Source: Delphinus delphis
Taxonomy: Eukaryota > Chordata > Mammalia > Artiodactyla > Delphinidae
Assembly (NCBI RefSeq): GCF_949987515.2
Contig: NC_082698.1
Location: 35,639,964 to 35,703,963, forward strand
DNA length: 64,000 nt
Reading direction: 5' to 3'
Position numbers and translations under genes: made by a program. This document shows, piece after piece, positions 35,195 through 47,994 of the stretch (positions within the stretch are counted from its first letter, which is position 1; every line of letters starts with the position of its first letter). The notes beneath the pieces were generated by a model. The model saw nothing but the letters and a program-made list of their open reading frames with translations. It searched no databases and was not told where the DNA came from.

Positions 35195-35450
35195 TTGTAG
35201 CTTAGTTCACAATTTTTAATAACTACTGATTTTGAGCACTTTTGTGTCAACCATTATATGCACATTATCTCATCACAACAACCCTAAAAAAATAGGTGGT
35301 ATTTCCCATTTTATGAATGGAAAAAGTGCGACTTAAAAGTGTGCTGAAGGTCACATAGCTAATAAATACCACTGCCAGAGTTTGAGCTAATGTTGACCTC
35401 ACACCCAAACTTGGACTTTTAACCTCAAATGCTACATAATCTCAGCTAGA
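35195..35450 (-). mobile_element. MIR SINE, antisense
   Basis: Reverse MIR blocks: 'gcacattatctcatcacaac', 'ggtggtatttcccattttat' and 'gaaggtcacatagctaataa'. Confidence 0.8.
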
Positions 35451-35810
35451 AGTTCCCTAGTCTTTCCCCACCTTTGGGAATCCCCCTTTTAAGGCTCCAC
35501 ACAAGCCCCAGTATCTTCCAGATGCTTTCCTCTGTAAAGTCAATAGACATGATGCCTTCCTGAGTGTCAAGAACAGTGGACCTCAAACTTGACCTCATGG
35601 TGCACGACCTTGGAGGTTCTGACACCCTTTGTTAACACTAGGGAGTATTACTATGTTTAATTACATGATAGCAATTAGAAGCACATTTGTAAGTATAAAA
35701 TATGATTCTATTAATTGCAGTATGAATATAGGTCTCCTTATCAAACAAAAAACCTCAGCAAACTGACGACATAGATTTAAGAAATCAGACTTCTAAATAT
35801 TCCCATTACA
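35451..35810. other. Unassigned sequence, no gene seen
   Basis: No gene recognised. 35575-35640 ('cagtggacctcaaacttgac') might be a DNA transposon end but is too short to assign. Confidence 0.35.
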
Positions 35811-35821
35811 ATCTGAGTCTT

Positions 35822-36031
35822 TTTTTTTTTTTTCTTTTTGCTGTACGTGGGCCTCTCACTGTTGTGGCCTCTCCCGTTGTGGAGCACAGGCTCCGGACGT
35901 GCAGTCTCAGCGGCCATGGCTCACAGGCCCAGCCGCTCCGCGGCATGTGGGATCTTCCCGGACGGGGGCAGGAACCCATGTCCCCTGCATCAGCAGGTGG
36001 ACTCCCAAGCACTGCGCCACCAGGGAAGCCC
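35822..36031 (-). mobile_element. CHR-type SINE (short form), antisense
   Basis: T-run, then 'gctgtacgtgggcctctcac', ending 'gccaccagggaagccc'. The TSD is 'tctgagtctt' at 35812-35821 and 36032-36041. Intermediate CpG content. Confidence 0.92.
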
Positions 36032-36041
36032 TCTGAGTCTT

Positions 36042-36389
36042 GTTTTACTGTGGTATTTGTTAGCATATTCAAGCAAGCTGTTAAAAGCAAGAACATATGT
36101 TTTGAAAATGTATTGGAGAAAAAACTAAATTTGAGAATTTTACGAGCTTATTTTCATTCCTTTGACTTGGGACAAATCCACCATATGGTATTTTTTTTAA
36201 TACGCTGCCTTAGCGTTGCGCAGAGTACCCTGGAGAAGCAAATGAGAAATTCACTGGCATATTATGTGAATTATCTGAGACAGTGATTGCAAGGCCGTTA
36301 TAAGTAGAATTCTTGCATTGATAGCTTTTGTTTTTATGTCTGTAGCATATGTATATGTCATTTTTCTATGAGGCTATCTTTTACTTTCA
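36042..36389. other. Unassigned sequence, no gene seen
   Basis: Short unique stretch between a SINE and the old L1; no motif recognised. Confidence 0.4.
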
Positions 36390-36803
36390 GTACTGCTTTT
36401 GCTTTCAGTTTTCTTTAAAATCTACATTCAGTGAAATGCACAAATTTAATGTGTACAACTGAATGAGTTTTCTCAAATACATACACCAGTGTAACTGCTA
36501 GCCATATCAAGAGGTAGAACATTTTTGTCATGCCAGAGAATTCCTTCTCAGTCAATGACTCCTGCCCCCAGAGGCTACCCTTTTCTGATCTTTTTTTCAA
36601 TGTAGATTAACTTTGTACTAGACTTTCACATAAACAGGGTCGTACAATACGTGTGCTCTTTAGTGTCTGGCTTTTTCTGCTCTGTGATTCCTCCATGTTG
36701 TTGTATCAGTATTGCATTTTTTTTTTATTGTGGAGTAGGGTTCCTTTTACAAAAATACTGCAATTTGTTAATCCATTTTCCTACTGGTGGGTATCTGTGT
36801 TAA

Positions 36804-37212
36804 TGAAGGAAGTCGTCTAGAGGACGTGACTGCTAGTTGATCTGCAAGCTGGACCTGGGCGATCAGAGGTCCTTCGTTGCCTCTCCAGTCCCTGAAGGTA
36901 CTCTCTGCCTGCCAGTCCCATGGTGGGAGCTGTTTTCAGAGACACAGACTTGAGAGAGCAATGTGTTGTTGAGACCAATGGGACTGAATACATGATTAAA
37001 CATGGTTAAGGGGTCTATATAAACTTTTAAGATTCTGGTTGTCAGGTGTGAAGTTCTACTTATCTTGCAGCCGCCCGACACAAACCTGGTACTTACTTTC
37101 CTTGCTTATTAAAATTGTCACCTACCAACCTGGAGGGGCTGCCTCTTTCTGTGATCATTCCTTGCCCTCTGTATACGGGGGCCAATTTGCAAACCAGGTG
37201 TTGTTTACAAGG
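36804..37212 (+). mobile_element. LTR-like insertion A, plus orientation
   Basis: About 400 bases interrupting L1. It starts 'tgaaggaagtcgtctagagg', has a TATA-type 'tctatataaac' at about 37014-37024 and a polyadenylation-like 'attaaa' at 37108, followed by a U5-like end. This layout fits a solo endogenous retroviral LTR. A fragment of the same family is at 3741-3832. Class not determined, right end approximate, no coding sequence. Confidence 0.6.
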
Positions 37213-37432
37213 TTTTTTTTTTGCATTATGAATATACGCTACGAACAGTCTGGAACAAGTCTTTTCATGGACATGTGTTTTCATTCTTCTTGGAAAACAG
37301 GGATGGTATATGTTTAACTTATAAGAAACAGTTAAACTGTTTTTCCAAGTGGTTTTACTATTTTACATTTCCACCAGCAGTATATGAGAGTTCCAGTTTC
37401 TCTATGTTATCCCAACATTTGATTTTGTTACC

Positions 37433-37990
37433 GAACTCAGGTTCGGCTGCTCGCCACTAGAAAGCCAATAACTGAGAGATTAGTGTTGGTTGGAAAGGAA
37501 AGGTTGCTTTATTTAGGAGGTCGGGCACCTGGGGAGAAGGCAGACTCATGTTCATAAACCGACTCTGAAGATTCTGCTTGACCATGAAAGTTTTTAAAGG
37601 GAGAATCATTTGGGGAGGACGTCAGAATCTTTGTTACCTTCCACTGTGTGCAGACTTCTTTCCGACTGGTGGTGAGGTAAGAGGGTGCTGTTCCAGGAAT
37701 CTTGTGTTCAGCCTGAAGTTACCATCCTCCACCTGGGTGGGGTCCTTAGTTCCTGCAGAAGAACTCCGATACTGTTATGTCTATTCCTTGAAGAAGAACC
37801 AGGACCCTGCCCCATGCTTCACTATAGTTTCTTGATCTCTCCTCCATTGTTTCTGTATTCCCTCACTTCCCTGATAAGCAATACAAGGAAGGTCAAGGAG
37901 GCTGAATGAAACCTATTTCCTACAGACAAGAAATGGGGGACACAGAAATGACTTGTACCTGGGAGGGCCCTAGAGGGCCCTGCTTGGTGT
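37433..37990 (-). mobile_element. Solo LTR B, minus orientation
   Basis: Read on the minus strand, it runs from 'tgacaccaagcagggccctc' to 'gccgaacctgagttcgg', with an AATAAA signal ('cctcctaaataaagcaacct') about 70 bases before the end. This is typical of a retroviral LTR. About 560 bases, no internal viral genes. It is unrelated to insertion A and opposite in orientation. Boundaries are deduced from where the L1 stops and resumes. Confidence 0.65.
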
Positions 37991-38865
37991 CAGTTTTGTT
38001 GGTCTTGTTGCCATCCTACTGAGTGTGTATTGGTATCCTCCTATGGCCTTAATTTGCATTTTCTGAGGGTTAATGATGATGAGTGCTTTTATTTTTGAGC
38101 TTATTAATCATTTGTGTATCTTTCTTTGTGAAGTATCTGTTCAAGTTTCACTCATTTTTATAGGATTGTTTGTCCTTTGGTTATTGAATTATAGGAGTTA
38201 TATTTTCTGAAAGCAAATCCTTTGTCGGAAATATTGTTTCATAAACATTGTCTCCCAGTGTGAGCCTTACCTATTCATTTTCTTAATGGTATCTTTTAAT
38301 GATCAGACATTTAAAATTTTAATTTGTCTAATGTATCAATTTTTAAAATGATGATTACCTTCTGTGTCTTGTTTAAGAAATGTTTGCCTGACTCTAGGCC
38401 ATAAATGCAGTGTTCTGTGTTTTACTCTAAATACTTCATTGTTTTACCTTTTATGTTTAGGTTTATGGTCCATCTCATAACAGGTTTTACTTATGGTGTG
38501 GAGTTTGCAGTTTATATTTTTCCATGTGAACATTAAGTTGTTATAGCACCTTGTTTTTTTTAAAGGAAAGACTTTCTTTTCCCCAGGTTATTAAATAACC
38601 TAGGTGTCTTGTGGGAAATTAATTGGCCATATAAGAATTTGTCTATCTCTGGACTTTATTAGGTTCCATTGATCTATTTGCCTGTTATTAGACCAGTATT
38701 ACATTATCTTTATTACTGTAGTTTTCTGCTAAGATTTGAAGTCATGTGATGACAGGTTTTCAGTTTTGTCCTTCCAGATTGTTTGGGCTATTCTGTGTCC
38801 TTTGAATTTTCATATAAATTATAGAATCAGCTCATCAATTTCTATAAAATGTCTTATTTATTTCA

Positions 38866-39080
38866 TAAATGCTTATAGCTGGCCATCTCCATTGACATGG
38901 CTTTCTTCTTGTATGCATGTCTGTCTCCAAATATCCCCTTTCATTAGTATACCAATCCTAATGATCTCTTTTTAACTGGATTTCCTCTCTAAAGACCCTA
39001 CCTTCAAATAAGGTCACATTTTTAGATACTAGGGATTAGAACTTTAATATAAATTTTAGACAAAATTCAACCTATAATAC
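38866..39080 (-). mobile_element. MaLR (MLT1-type) LTR fragment, antisense
   Basis: 'ctctctaaagaccctacctt' and 'aaataaggtcacatttttag' are characteristic antisense MLT1 phrases. The outer end is missing. Confidence 0.7.
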
Positions 39081-40620
39081 CTCTACTGGCTTTCTAGTTA
39101 TACCTCTTTGGATTTACTCTTATGTTTTCTCTAGGAGTTGTAGTATATCTTCAACTCATCACAATCTTTGTAGAGTTGACAATATGCAAACCTTCAGTAG
39201 CATAGTGTCATTTAACCTTCTACTCTATCCTTTGTGGTATTGATACCACGTATATTACATATGTGTTATTATGAGACTTACAATGTTATAATGTTTTCTT
39301 TAAACAGCAAAGGCTTTAAAGAAATTCAGTGAGGAAAAGTATAATCCATTATATTTATCCACTTACTTGCTTTTCTGATGCTCTTCAGTTCTCTGTGTAG
39401 ATCTGAGGTTTCACACATTGTGATGTCTTTCAGCCTGAATAATTTCCTGTAGCATTTAATTTAGTATAAACTGCTGTCAATGAGTTCTTTTGCTCTTGTT
39501 GTCTTTATTTTTCCTTCATTTTAAAATAGTATTTTCTCTGTCTAGAGACTTCTGTGCTTGACAAGATTTTTTTCTTTCTATTGTCTTTTGGCTTCCATTA
39601 CTTCCATTATTTATAGGACATAAGCCATCATTCATATTTTTCTTCTATGTACTATATTCTCTAGCTTTTTAAAGATTTCCTCTTTGTCTTTGTTTTTCAC
39701 CAGTTTGACTCTGTGGTGCTCTTTAATTTGTTTCTATTTTGGTCCATTGAACTTCAGGTATCTAAAAGTTTATATTTTCATCAAATTTAGGAAATTCTTG
39801 GCCATTAGTTTTCCAAAAATTTTTTTGTCTCCAATTTACTGTTAAGTTCATCAAGTGACCTTTTTACTTTAGATGTATACTTTTAGTTCTCGAATTTTGA
39901 TTTAGTTATTTGTTTTCATTTTTCTGTTTATTTTCCACATACTTTCACTTCTTATGACTGTAATTTCCTTTAAATTATTGAATATATTGATCATAGGTAT
40001 TTTAAAGTCCTTTGCTAACTCTAACATCTGAGTGATCTCAGGGTTGGTTTCTCTTAACTGATTTTTTTTTTCTCTTGACTACTGGTCAAATTTTCTTGTT
40101 TGTTCACATGTCTAATAATCTTTGATTATTTCACTGACAATGTCTGTTACACAGAGACTCTGAGTTTTGTTATTTTCCTCTGAAGAGTGTTGATATTAGT
40201 TCTGTTATGCTGTTAACATGGTTAGACTCCAACTCCAAACTCCATATCTTTTGTGGGGGTTAGCATCTGAAATCTGCCTAGTTCTTTCAGCCTTCCAGTT
40301 GTTGCTTTCTACCAGGCTCCTTGGGATCTCCCACACAGGTGCTGTTCAGTGGCCAGTCAAGAACTCTGGTGTTGTGTATTTATGCATGTATGTATTTATC
40401 TGTTTATATTTATTTTGGAATTCCTGATTTGACATCCTCCCTTATGAACTCATCCCTTAGATTTCAGGGACTTTTGCAGCCTTGAAATTTATCCCCTGAC
40501 TCTTAAGCCAGCAAGACTGTAAGTTTCTGCTTGAGTATTAGATAATCTACTATTTTGGGAGCGTCCAAAGGCAAAAAGTCACATAAACCCAAGTCTTACC
40601 CACTGTAGTTTCCTTACTTT
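39081..40620 (-). mobile_element. Ancient L1/HAL1-like remnant, antisense
   Basis: Phrases such as 'gatgtctttcagcctgaata' and 'tttgtctttgtttttcacca' follow antisense L1/HAL1 ORF1. Heavily diverged. It could be the 5' part of the L1 at 36390-38865 or a separate element. Confidence 0.55.
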
Positions 40621-42214
40621 GAATGTTGGCTTCTATTTTTTTTTTTTTTTTTGACTGAATTTGACCACTGTCTTATATTTTTAAACACTTGTGTTTTATT
40701 TTAAAAAATTTTTGTCTTGAGTTTATAATTATAATCTATGGTAAAGTTAATCCAATACAAGCTACTCCACCATTACTGAGCAGAACTCTACATGTCTTTT
40801 TGATATGAAAACAGTAAACTTTTTGAGCACAGCACTGAAGCATTTTTTCAAAGTCCTAAAAGAATCCACTAATAGGCTCTATGTACACTGAGATATCAGT
40901 AAATATCTGCTGAAGTAAATGGTTCTGGCTTAACTGAATTATTTGGCAAATCTACATAATAATTCAATTAAATTGTTATTAAAATACCCCATGATGGTGT
41001 GAGCTAGGGGACTGTAACAATGCAAGAAATTTAGTACAAGCCACTTTTTTAATATAATAGCTTAAGTTATGTTTGCCACTATTTGTGAATCTGAATTAAT
41101 GAATTAGATTTAAGATACTGGTTTCCTTCTCCTGAGGTTATGGCCACAATTCAAGGTGTTGTCACCAGGTGAAAGCTTATTTCCTTGTTGTAGTTATATA
41201 AGTCAACAACCTAAGTCTAGGATAGTAGGCCAACACTAAATTTCTGTAATATTGGTAAAAATTCCAAATGAGTGCTAGTGACCCCCTGGAGCTCAGTATA
41301 AAGAAAGTCTAAAGTTAAATCTGGGTAAAGCAGGAAAGAATGACATAAGCAAGTAGTCCTGTCTTCATAGGCTCTGGAATGGGAAGTGATGTCATATATG
41401 CCATAGGTTTTTGACTTTGAACTAGATTTTCTACTGCATTAATTACTGAGAGACCTAGCCTACTTTACAGTCTAGTTGTTTTATTCTCTCTTGGTTCCAG
41501 AAGAGAGCCCCAGTCAATATTCTGCCTAACCTGTATAAAAATGTTACTTGCTTAAATGAATAAGTAACTGCAGTTTTAAACTTAACAAAAACTGTATGAA
41601 ACCCAAAAATCTATTTTAATCTTTTTGCTTCATAACATGGTTTCTAGGAACACTTTATTGTGAAAAATAGAAATTTACTGTTTGTATTGTGGAGTTTACT
41701 TCTGTGATGATGCCCTAATTTTACCCAAGAAGGGAATTACTGAAAATTCTTCACCACAGGCAAAGAAAATTCTCAGAAATATCTAATAGCATACACAGTC
41801 AACCGTGGGGCACTGCCAACATTTTTGTAGAATACAAAAATGCTTTTTAATTTTCCACTTATGCATACTCATAGCAAATGCTCATAACGCACATTGCCTT
41901 TAGAGGGAAGGTAATAAGGTCTTATTCTAAGGTAAATCAAGGTATCTTGACAAACTTGTAATAATTGGCTTAGTTTTAGGAATTTTAGTCTGCATGTTCA
42001 CTTCCCTATGTCTGGGCTATCCAGGGTGGGTATCCACTGTGGAAATCTCTCTCTAAAGAGTTTATATCCTGCATGTAATTTCCTTGTAAAACCCTCAGGA
42101 AAATAAAAGGAAAAAGTGTATTACCTGTTAAAATACAGTTATGAGATGAAAAAATAGAACATAAATATTTAAATTTTCATAAATAAAAACATTTGGAAAT
42201 ATGGTAGAACTCTA
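40621..42214. other. Unassigned sequence, no gene seen
   Basis: Includes a T-run near 40637-40652. The rest is AT-rich unique-looking DNA without recognised repeats, RNA genes or exons. Confidence 0.45.
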
Positions 42215-42420
42215 TTGATACTTTTATTCATTCATTCATTTGTTAATTCTACAAAGATTTATGGAGCACTAAATATGTACCAGGCACCATCCTATATGAC
42301 AAAACATGGTTGATGCCCAGAGGGATCACAGTAGAGGAGAATGCACATAAAAACAAATTATTTCAATGGAGCATGTTACCTACTATAATAGAAGTTTGTG
42401 CACAGCGTCATGTGATTAGA
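42215..42420 (-). mobile_element. L2 LINE 3' end, antisense
   Basis: 'ttcattcattcatttgttaa', then 'tatgtaccaggcaccatcct', is the reversed L2 3' terminus. Confidence 0.65.
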
Positions 42421-42694
42421 TAACACTTATCATGTATCAGAAGGTCTTAAAAAGGATGCAGGGGCAGAATCTAGCTTCTGTGAATATTTATCCAAGATTA
42501 AAACAGTATCAAAACAATCAAGAATAGACAGACATTAGTTAGATGAACAGGTGGGAGAACATAATCCTTGTCAAAAGGAATTGTGGATCCTTCCTATGGT
42601 AAGCCTTATGCTTCTCTGTCTAAATATCTCATGGCAGATACTACTGAGTAAACATTCAGTATCCATTCTCTCTTTTCCCGAATTTTATCTAGAC
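42421..42694. other. Unassigned sequence
   Basis: Nothing recognised. Confidence 0.4.
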
Positions 42695-43041
42695 TGAAAT
42701 ATGCCCACTGTTAAATTAATTAAACAAGGAGGCCATTATATGGAGATGGCCCTAATGCTGTGGCAACCTAGTTAAGGAAACAAAATCTAATCCTATAAAT
42801 GCCTCAAGGTTATGAAATTGAAACCTAAGGACAACCAATCACAAAGAGCCAACTAGGCGTTAAGCTATAGCCAGTCAGTAATTTACTTGCATTTGCTTCC
42901 CTTTTTTCTCTATAAAAGTCTCTTCCCAAGTTCCTTTTGGTGGAGTGCTCCTAACCCCTTCTGGTTTGGTACTGCCCAATTTAAATCGATTTTTGCTCAA
43001 ACTCTTAAAATTTTTAATATGCCTCAGTTTATCTTTTAACA
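42695..43041 (+). mobile_element. ERV1-like solo LTR
   Basis: It shows the order of a retroviral LTR. A CCAAT box ('aaccaatcacaa', about 42834) is followed by a TATA box ('tctataaaagtc', about 42910). The R/U5-like part reads 'tttgctcaaactcttaaaat' and ends 'tttatcttttaaca'. It starts with TG and ends with CA. No matching flanking duplication was found, so exact ends are uncertain. No viral coding region is attached. Confidence 0.7.
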
Positions 43042-46000
43042 CCACTGAAAGATACTTACTTCCAAGACTCCATTCTAGTCTCTTAGACAAAGAAAAACTA
43101 AGCCAAATAAATCCAAAAAAGCAGTGTTTCTAAAGGCAGTGAAACAGTTTCAGGAAATAATTTCCCTGAGTGAAGAGATTTGCAGTTAGTTTTAAAGGCA
43201 AATAAACAGATTTTTAAAATTGTATTATAAAACTAACTGTGCTAACTAAAATTCATGTCACCAAAATACTTTTTCTCCATTTAATTTCTTTGACCTTAAT
43301 ATTTGTTACAATTCAGATTCTCCTGGAGAACTTTATTTTATTCTAACAATTGAAACCCATTAAAAATGCTCAATTAATACTCTTAAATATTCAAATAAAA
43401 CGAATTTGCATTTCAGTCATAGATGGTGAACGATCTCTAAAATCCATTAAAACCTTACCATTATGCTTAGTAAGCAAGTCTCCTTTTTACTAATGAGGTT
43501 TCAACAAAGGTTAAGTGATTAGTGACTGAGAGGTTGGGATAATGAAGGTAGGGACAGTTAATGTTCTTTTTATCCTAAGCTGGTATTTGCCTTAACTCAG
43601 TGTTTCTTTGCATGACAAATAGCACTTCTCAGACTTTATTAAAGATTTCAGTGAGGTTCATTCAGTCAGAGGTCTTTGCTTCCCATAATTATTGTAACAG
43701 AAACCAGTCTCCAGTTATTTAATTATTCTTAAAATCATGTGTATAATTATGATGCTACATTAGAAGAGAAAATGCCACTTATGGCCCTGATTGTATTAAA
43801 AAGAATATGACTTCTGGTGTATGGAAGGTACTTTATCTTTTTGGACACCATTATTCATTTGGGTATAAAGTTTAGCAATTACACTGTATAATGGTGGGAG
43901 AAGAATTTGAAACACTGTCAGCAATCTTCAATGAGGAGAGGAGGGAAGAAGTCATGAGTAGGTGACAGATAACATTCTGCAATATCACTCTAAAGATAGT
44001 CCACTAAGATCATAGATACTTGTATAATCAATTTTTTGAGGAAATCAATATTTTCAGTTTCTGCATGAGCAGGAGCTGTCTCCTGCCTTTTTCTATTCTT
44101 GAGAGACTAACCCAGGAGTTCATTAAATACTGAAAATCATAACATTTAAGAACCAGAAGAAGCCTTATTTGCCATCTTGTTCACATTCACTCTATCTTCA
44201 TCTTCCTTTAATTGGTTGTTCATGGAAAACTAGGTTGTGGAGAAATGATGTTTTTGTGCAACATTCTCCAGGGACCATTATCTAGGCTCCTGAGTGTCTA
44301 CAGGCAATTGTGGTGGTGACAGTAGTGGCAATTGTGATAGCATCCTAATTCCACTGGGTATCAGATATGGATGTTAGATATGTTGTTTCCTTCATTCAAA
44401 ACACTAAGTGGTGGCCTTGACAGTAGTGGCTTTACTGGTGGGTCAGTTCTGTATTCTAGAACTCATTCCTAAAGATTCTGCCTAGATCTTGCTGAAGAGT
44501 CTGGTTCTTCACCAAAAATTGCCTTTGTATGATTTTTCAGGCCTGACCATAGGCTTTACCTGGCAGACCTCACAGGGAAAACGGCTAGTCACTATACACA
44601 AGACTTGGTGCACATTATAAGGGAGTTAGAATCAAACACTCAAGCCCTCTGGCCCACCATGCTCTTAAACATATTTGTGTTTCTAGACTAAGCATCTGCA
44701 TTCAGAAGTTTTTTTATCTGGGGTCTTGTTGCCAAGGTCCTCTTCAGGTGCTTCTGCTGAGGTCTCCTTATGGGAAAGAGGATGGGGGGACCCTTGAAGA
44801 TACTTTCCTCCACTCTGGCTCAGTGCTTTTCTAGTCCTAGCCCTCCCCCTCCCATTCTATTCCCCTGATCCAGAGTCCATAAAATTGCCAGAGACTTTTG
44901 TTTGGAGTGCCCTCAACAGTGAGAGCACCCCCACATCTGTACTGGGTCTATCCCATGTACTGTATTTGTCTACTGGTCGACCCTCCACCTGTGTACCTTT
45001 CCATGGGAGAAAATGGAATATCGCGGGAGAGTCAGCATTTTCTGAGGTTTTACCCTCCTGCTTATATTACCACTGTAAGTGATCAAAGACTTGATTGTAA
45101 CTTCCATTTTGGCTTGTTGCTTTAACCAGCATTTCTGACACTTGGCAGCTCAGTTTTCTTTCAAGCTCTACTGAGATCCTGACACTGCTATTCTAGTGAT
45201 CTAATAGTTCTGTTTAATTTCTTATATAAAACTCCTTCCAGTTTAAAATCCCTAGAATGATTTCTTTTTCCTATGCTGAACCACCACCATTACAGGATTT
45301 GTTGCTTAGAAGTGGAACTGCTTTGGCTTAGTGGTCAAGCACATACTGTAGGCTGGAAAGTTGATTATCCTTGTCATGCCGTAACAAACACTTGGTAAAA
45401 CGAATAGTGTGATCCCTTACAAGACAGGTGTGGGATTCCTGAATCTGAAGCTCTATGGGAAATAGGTTAGTAGAAGTCAGAATGCTGGTAGGTGATAAAT
45501 GCTACTTGCTTCTTTTAACCAAGTTTTAGAGAGAGAAACCAAAGTAAGAATTAGCTCACTTGCAAGCAGGGATGAAAATAACACAGCTCTGCTAAGGGTA
45601 GCTTTTGCCAGCTGTGACTTGTAATTAATACTGACTGATAGTCCAGTATTTTGGGGCTTCACAGGTTGGAAAGGTCAACTGTATCTGTATCTTAGACTAT
45701 AAGAGATAAAATTGTGATCTCTTCCTTCTTAAAATCCCAATAAGTATTTTTTTGGCCAGAAAATGGGAACCAACCCAGTGGCTGCTTTTGGAAGGAAGCT
45801 TGTTGTTTCAGATGGCCTCACCAATAGCCAAGCATAGAGACCAGTGTCTGACACATAGGAAGGGTCAATACTAGTTGTTACTGTTGTTTTTTGAACTAGA
45901 AAAAGAGGGCTATGATTTTCATTCTGAGAATCTTGGGGCCTTTTGTTAAAAGAAACTGTTTCAACCAACAGTCATTTCTAATAGACTAGGATTTAGGATT

Positions 46001-46204
46001 TGTGGGTGATAGACAAGATCTGTGATGCTGTTTTCTAGTTAATAATTCAATAGAGAAAATCAAATGACCACCATGCACATTTAATCTATGAAGTCTTTTT
46101 CTTCAAGCAGCTCATCAGCCTATCTAGGTAGACCAGTATTTTATCCATATGGTATATTCTAGGACGATGTATGCTATTACAGAACTTCAAAAACATGAAG
46201 GAGC
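43042..46204. other. Unique non-coding stretch, no gene seen
   Basis: Three kilobases without recognised repeats apart from a probable MIR 3' end at about 45830-45895 ('agaccagtgtctgacacata'). Two overlapping short frames at 44885-45125 have no recognisable motif. Confidence 0.45.
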
Positions 46205-46370
46205 GTGCATTTGTCTGCTAGGGCTACCATAACAAAATGCCACAGACTGGATACTTAAACAATAGAAATTTATTCCTCATAGTTCTGGAATCTGGAAAGT
46301 CCATGATCAAGGTGTTGATGGGTTTGGTTTCTCTTGAGACCTCAGGATAATGTCTTCCATTGATAGTCAA
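46205..46370 (-). mobile_element. MaLR (MLT1-type) LTR end, antisense
   Basis: 'tctgctagggctaccataac', 'caatagaaatttattcctca' and 'gatcaaggtgttgatgggtt' match the reversed end of MLT1 LTRs. Confidence 0.75.
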
Positions 46371-46469
46371 CCCATTTCTGATAGGAAAGTGGTGGGTCAA
46401 ATATCAGAGTATGGTTGCCAGCAAATTACTAACAAAGTTAAGAAACTATTTAAAAACACTTATTTTTAT

Positions 46470-47975
46470 TAAATGCAAATAAAAGATAGAAAAGGGAATT
46501 TTCAAAGTAACAGGATAAATTGGAAAAGAAGTAAAACTGTCACTATTTGCAATTGACATGGTACTATATATAGAAAACCCTAAAGTCTCCACCAAAAAAC
46601 TATTAGAACTAATTAAAAGAATTAAAGTTTCAGGATACAAGATTAATATACAGAAATCTATTGCTTTTCTATATACTAATAATGCACTATCAGAGATAGC
46701 AAAACAATCCTGTGTAAAACTGCATCAAAAAGAATAAAATACCTAGGAATAAACTTAAAGACATGAAAGATATATACTTTGAAAATTATAAGACATTGAT
46801 GAAATTGAAGATGATACAAAGAAATGGGAAGATATCCTGTCTTCATGGATTGAAAGAATTAATATTCAAATGTTCATCCTACCCAAAGCAATCTACAGAT
46901 TTAATGCTATCCCCATCAAAATACTCATGCCATCTTTCATAGAACTAGCACAAATAATACTAAGATCTATATGGAATCACAAAAGACCCCAAATTGTCAA
47001 AGCAATCTTCAGAACAAAGAACAAAGCTAGAGATATCACACTCACAGAATTCAGACAGTATAGTATATATATATAGTGTAGTATAATGAAGCCTCAGTTT
47101 GGTACTGGCACAAAACAGACTCAGAAGTCATTGGAACAGAATAGAGAGACCAAATATAAACCCACACACTCATGGTCAATTAATCTGACAAAGGAGGCAA
47201 AGATACACAATGGGGAAAGACAGTCTCTTCAATAAGTGGTATGGAGAAAACCAGACAGCTACATGTAAAAATGAAATTAGAACATTTTCTCCTACCATAT
47301 ACAAAAATAAACTCAAAGTGGATTAAAGACCTAAATGTAAGTCATGAAACCATAAAACCCCTAGAAGAGAACGTAGGGAGAACACTTTGACATAAATTGC
47401 AGCAATATTTTTTTGGATCTGTCTTCTAACGCAAAAGAAATAAAAGCAAAATAAATAAATGGGACCTAATTAAACTTAAAAGCTTTTGCACAACAAAGGA
47501 AACCATCAACAAAACAAAAAACAACTTAATGAGTGAAAATATTTGCAAATGATATTACCAAAAAGAATGAACTTACTCCATTTTTAGCAACATGCATGGA
47601 CTTGAGGGCATTATGCTAAGTGAAATAAGTCACACAGAGACAAATACTATATGATATCACTTATCTGTAGAATCCAAAAATATACAACGAAGTAGTAAAT
47701 ATAAGAAAATGAAGCAGACTCAGATATAGAGAACAAATTAGTGGTTACCAGTGGGGAGACGGAAGGGGGCAGAGACACAGAGGAGTAGGGGAGTAAGAGA
47801 TACAAACTACTAGGTATAAAATAAATAAGCTGCAAGGATATATTGTGCAGGACAGGGAATATAGCCAGTATTTTATAATATATTTAAATGGAGTATAATC
47901 TTTTAAAATATTGAGTCATTGGGTTGTACACCTGAAACTAATGTAATGTAAGTCAACTATAATAAAAACATGATG
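46470..47975 (+). mobile_element. 5'-truncated L1, sense: ORF2 3' half and 3'UTR
   Basis: It starts within the RT domain. The catalytic motif is at 46545-46556 but reads F-A-I-D instead of F-A-D-D, within '[16 protein letters not shown]', so it could not be active even in frame. The frame 46870-47076 continues ('[15 protein letters not shown]'), but stops follow. The 3'UTR has 'gtacacctgaaactaatgta' and ends near 47975 with 'aataaaaacatgatgg'. Clearly a dead copy. Confidence 0.88.
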
Positions 47976-47994
47976 GAGCAGTATGTAACTATGT

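Larger units (their letters stand above)
36390..38865 (-). mobile_element. Old L1, ORF2 3' part, antisense, interrupted
   Basis: L1 pieces 36390-36803, 37213-37432 and 37991-38865 join in normal antisense order ('catataaacagggtcgtaca', 'gaatatacgctacgaacagt', 'gccatcctactgagtgtgta'). Between them sit two inserted LTRs. Coding capacity is lost. The order shows the LTRs arrived after the L1. Confidence 0.8.

Noticed and set aside
44885..45125. Two overlapping plus-strand frames of 65 and 75 codons
   Set aside because: They overlap in different frames, are short and show no motif or splice context.
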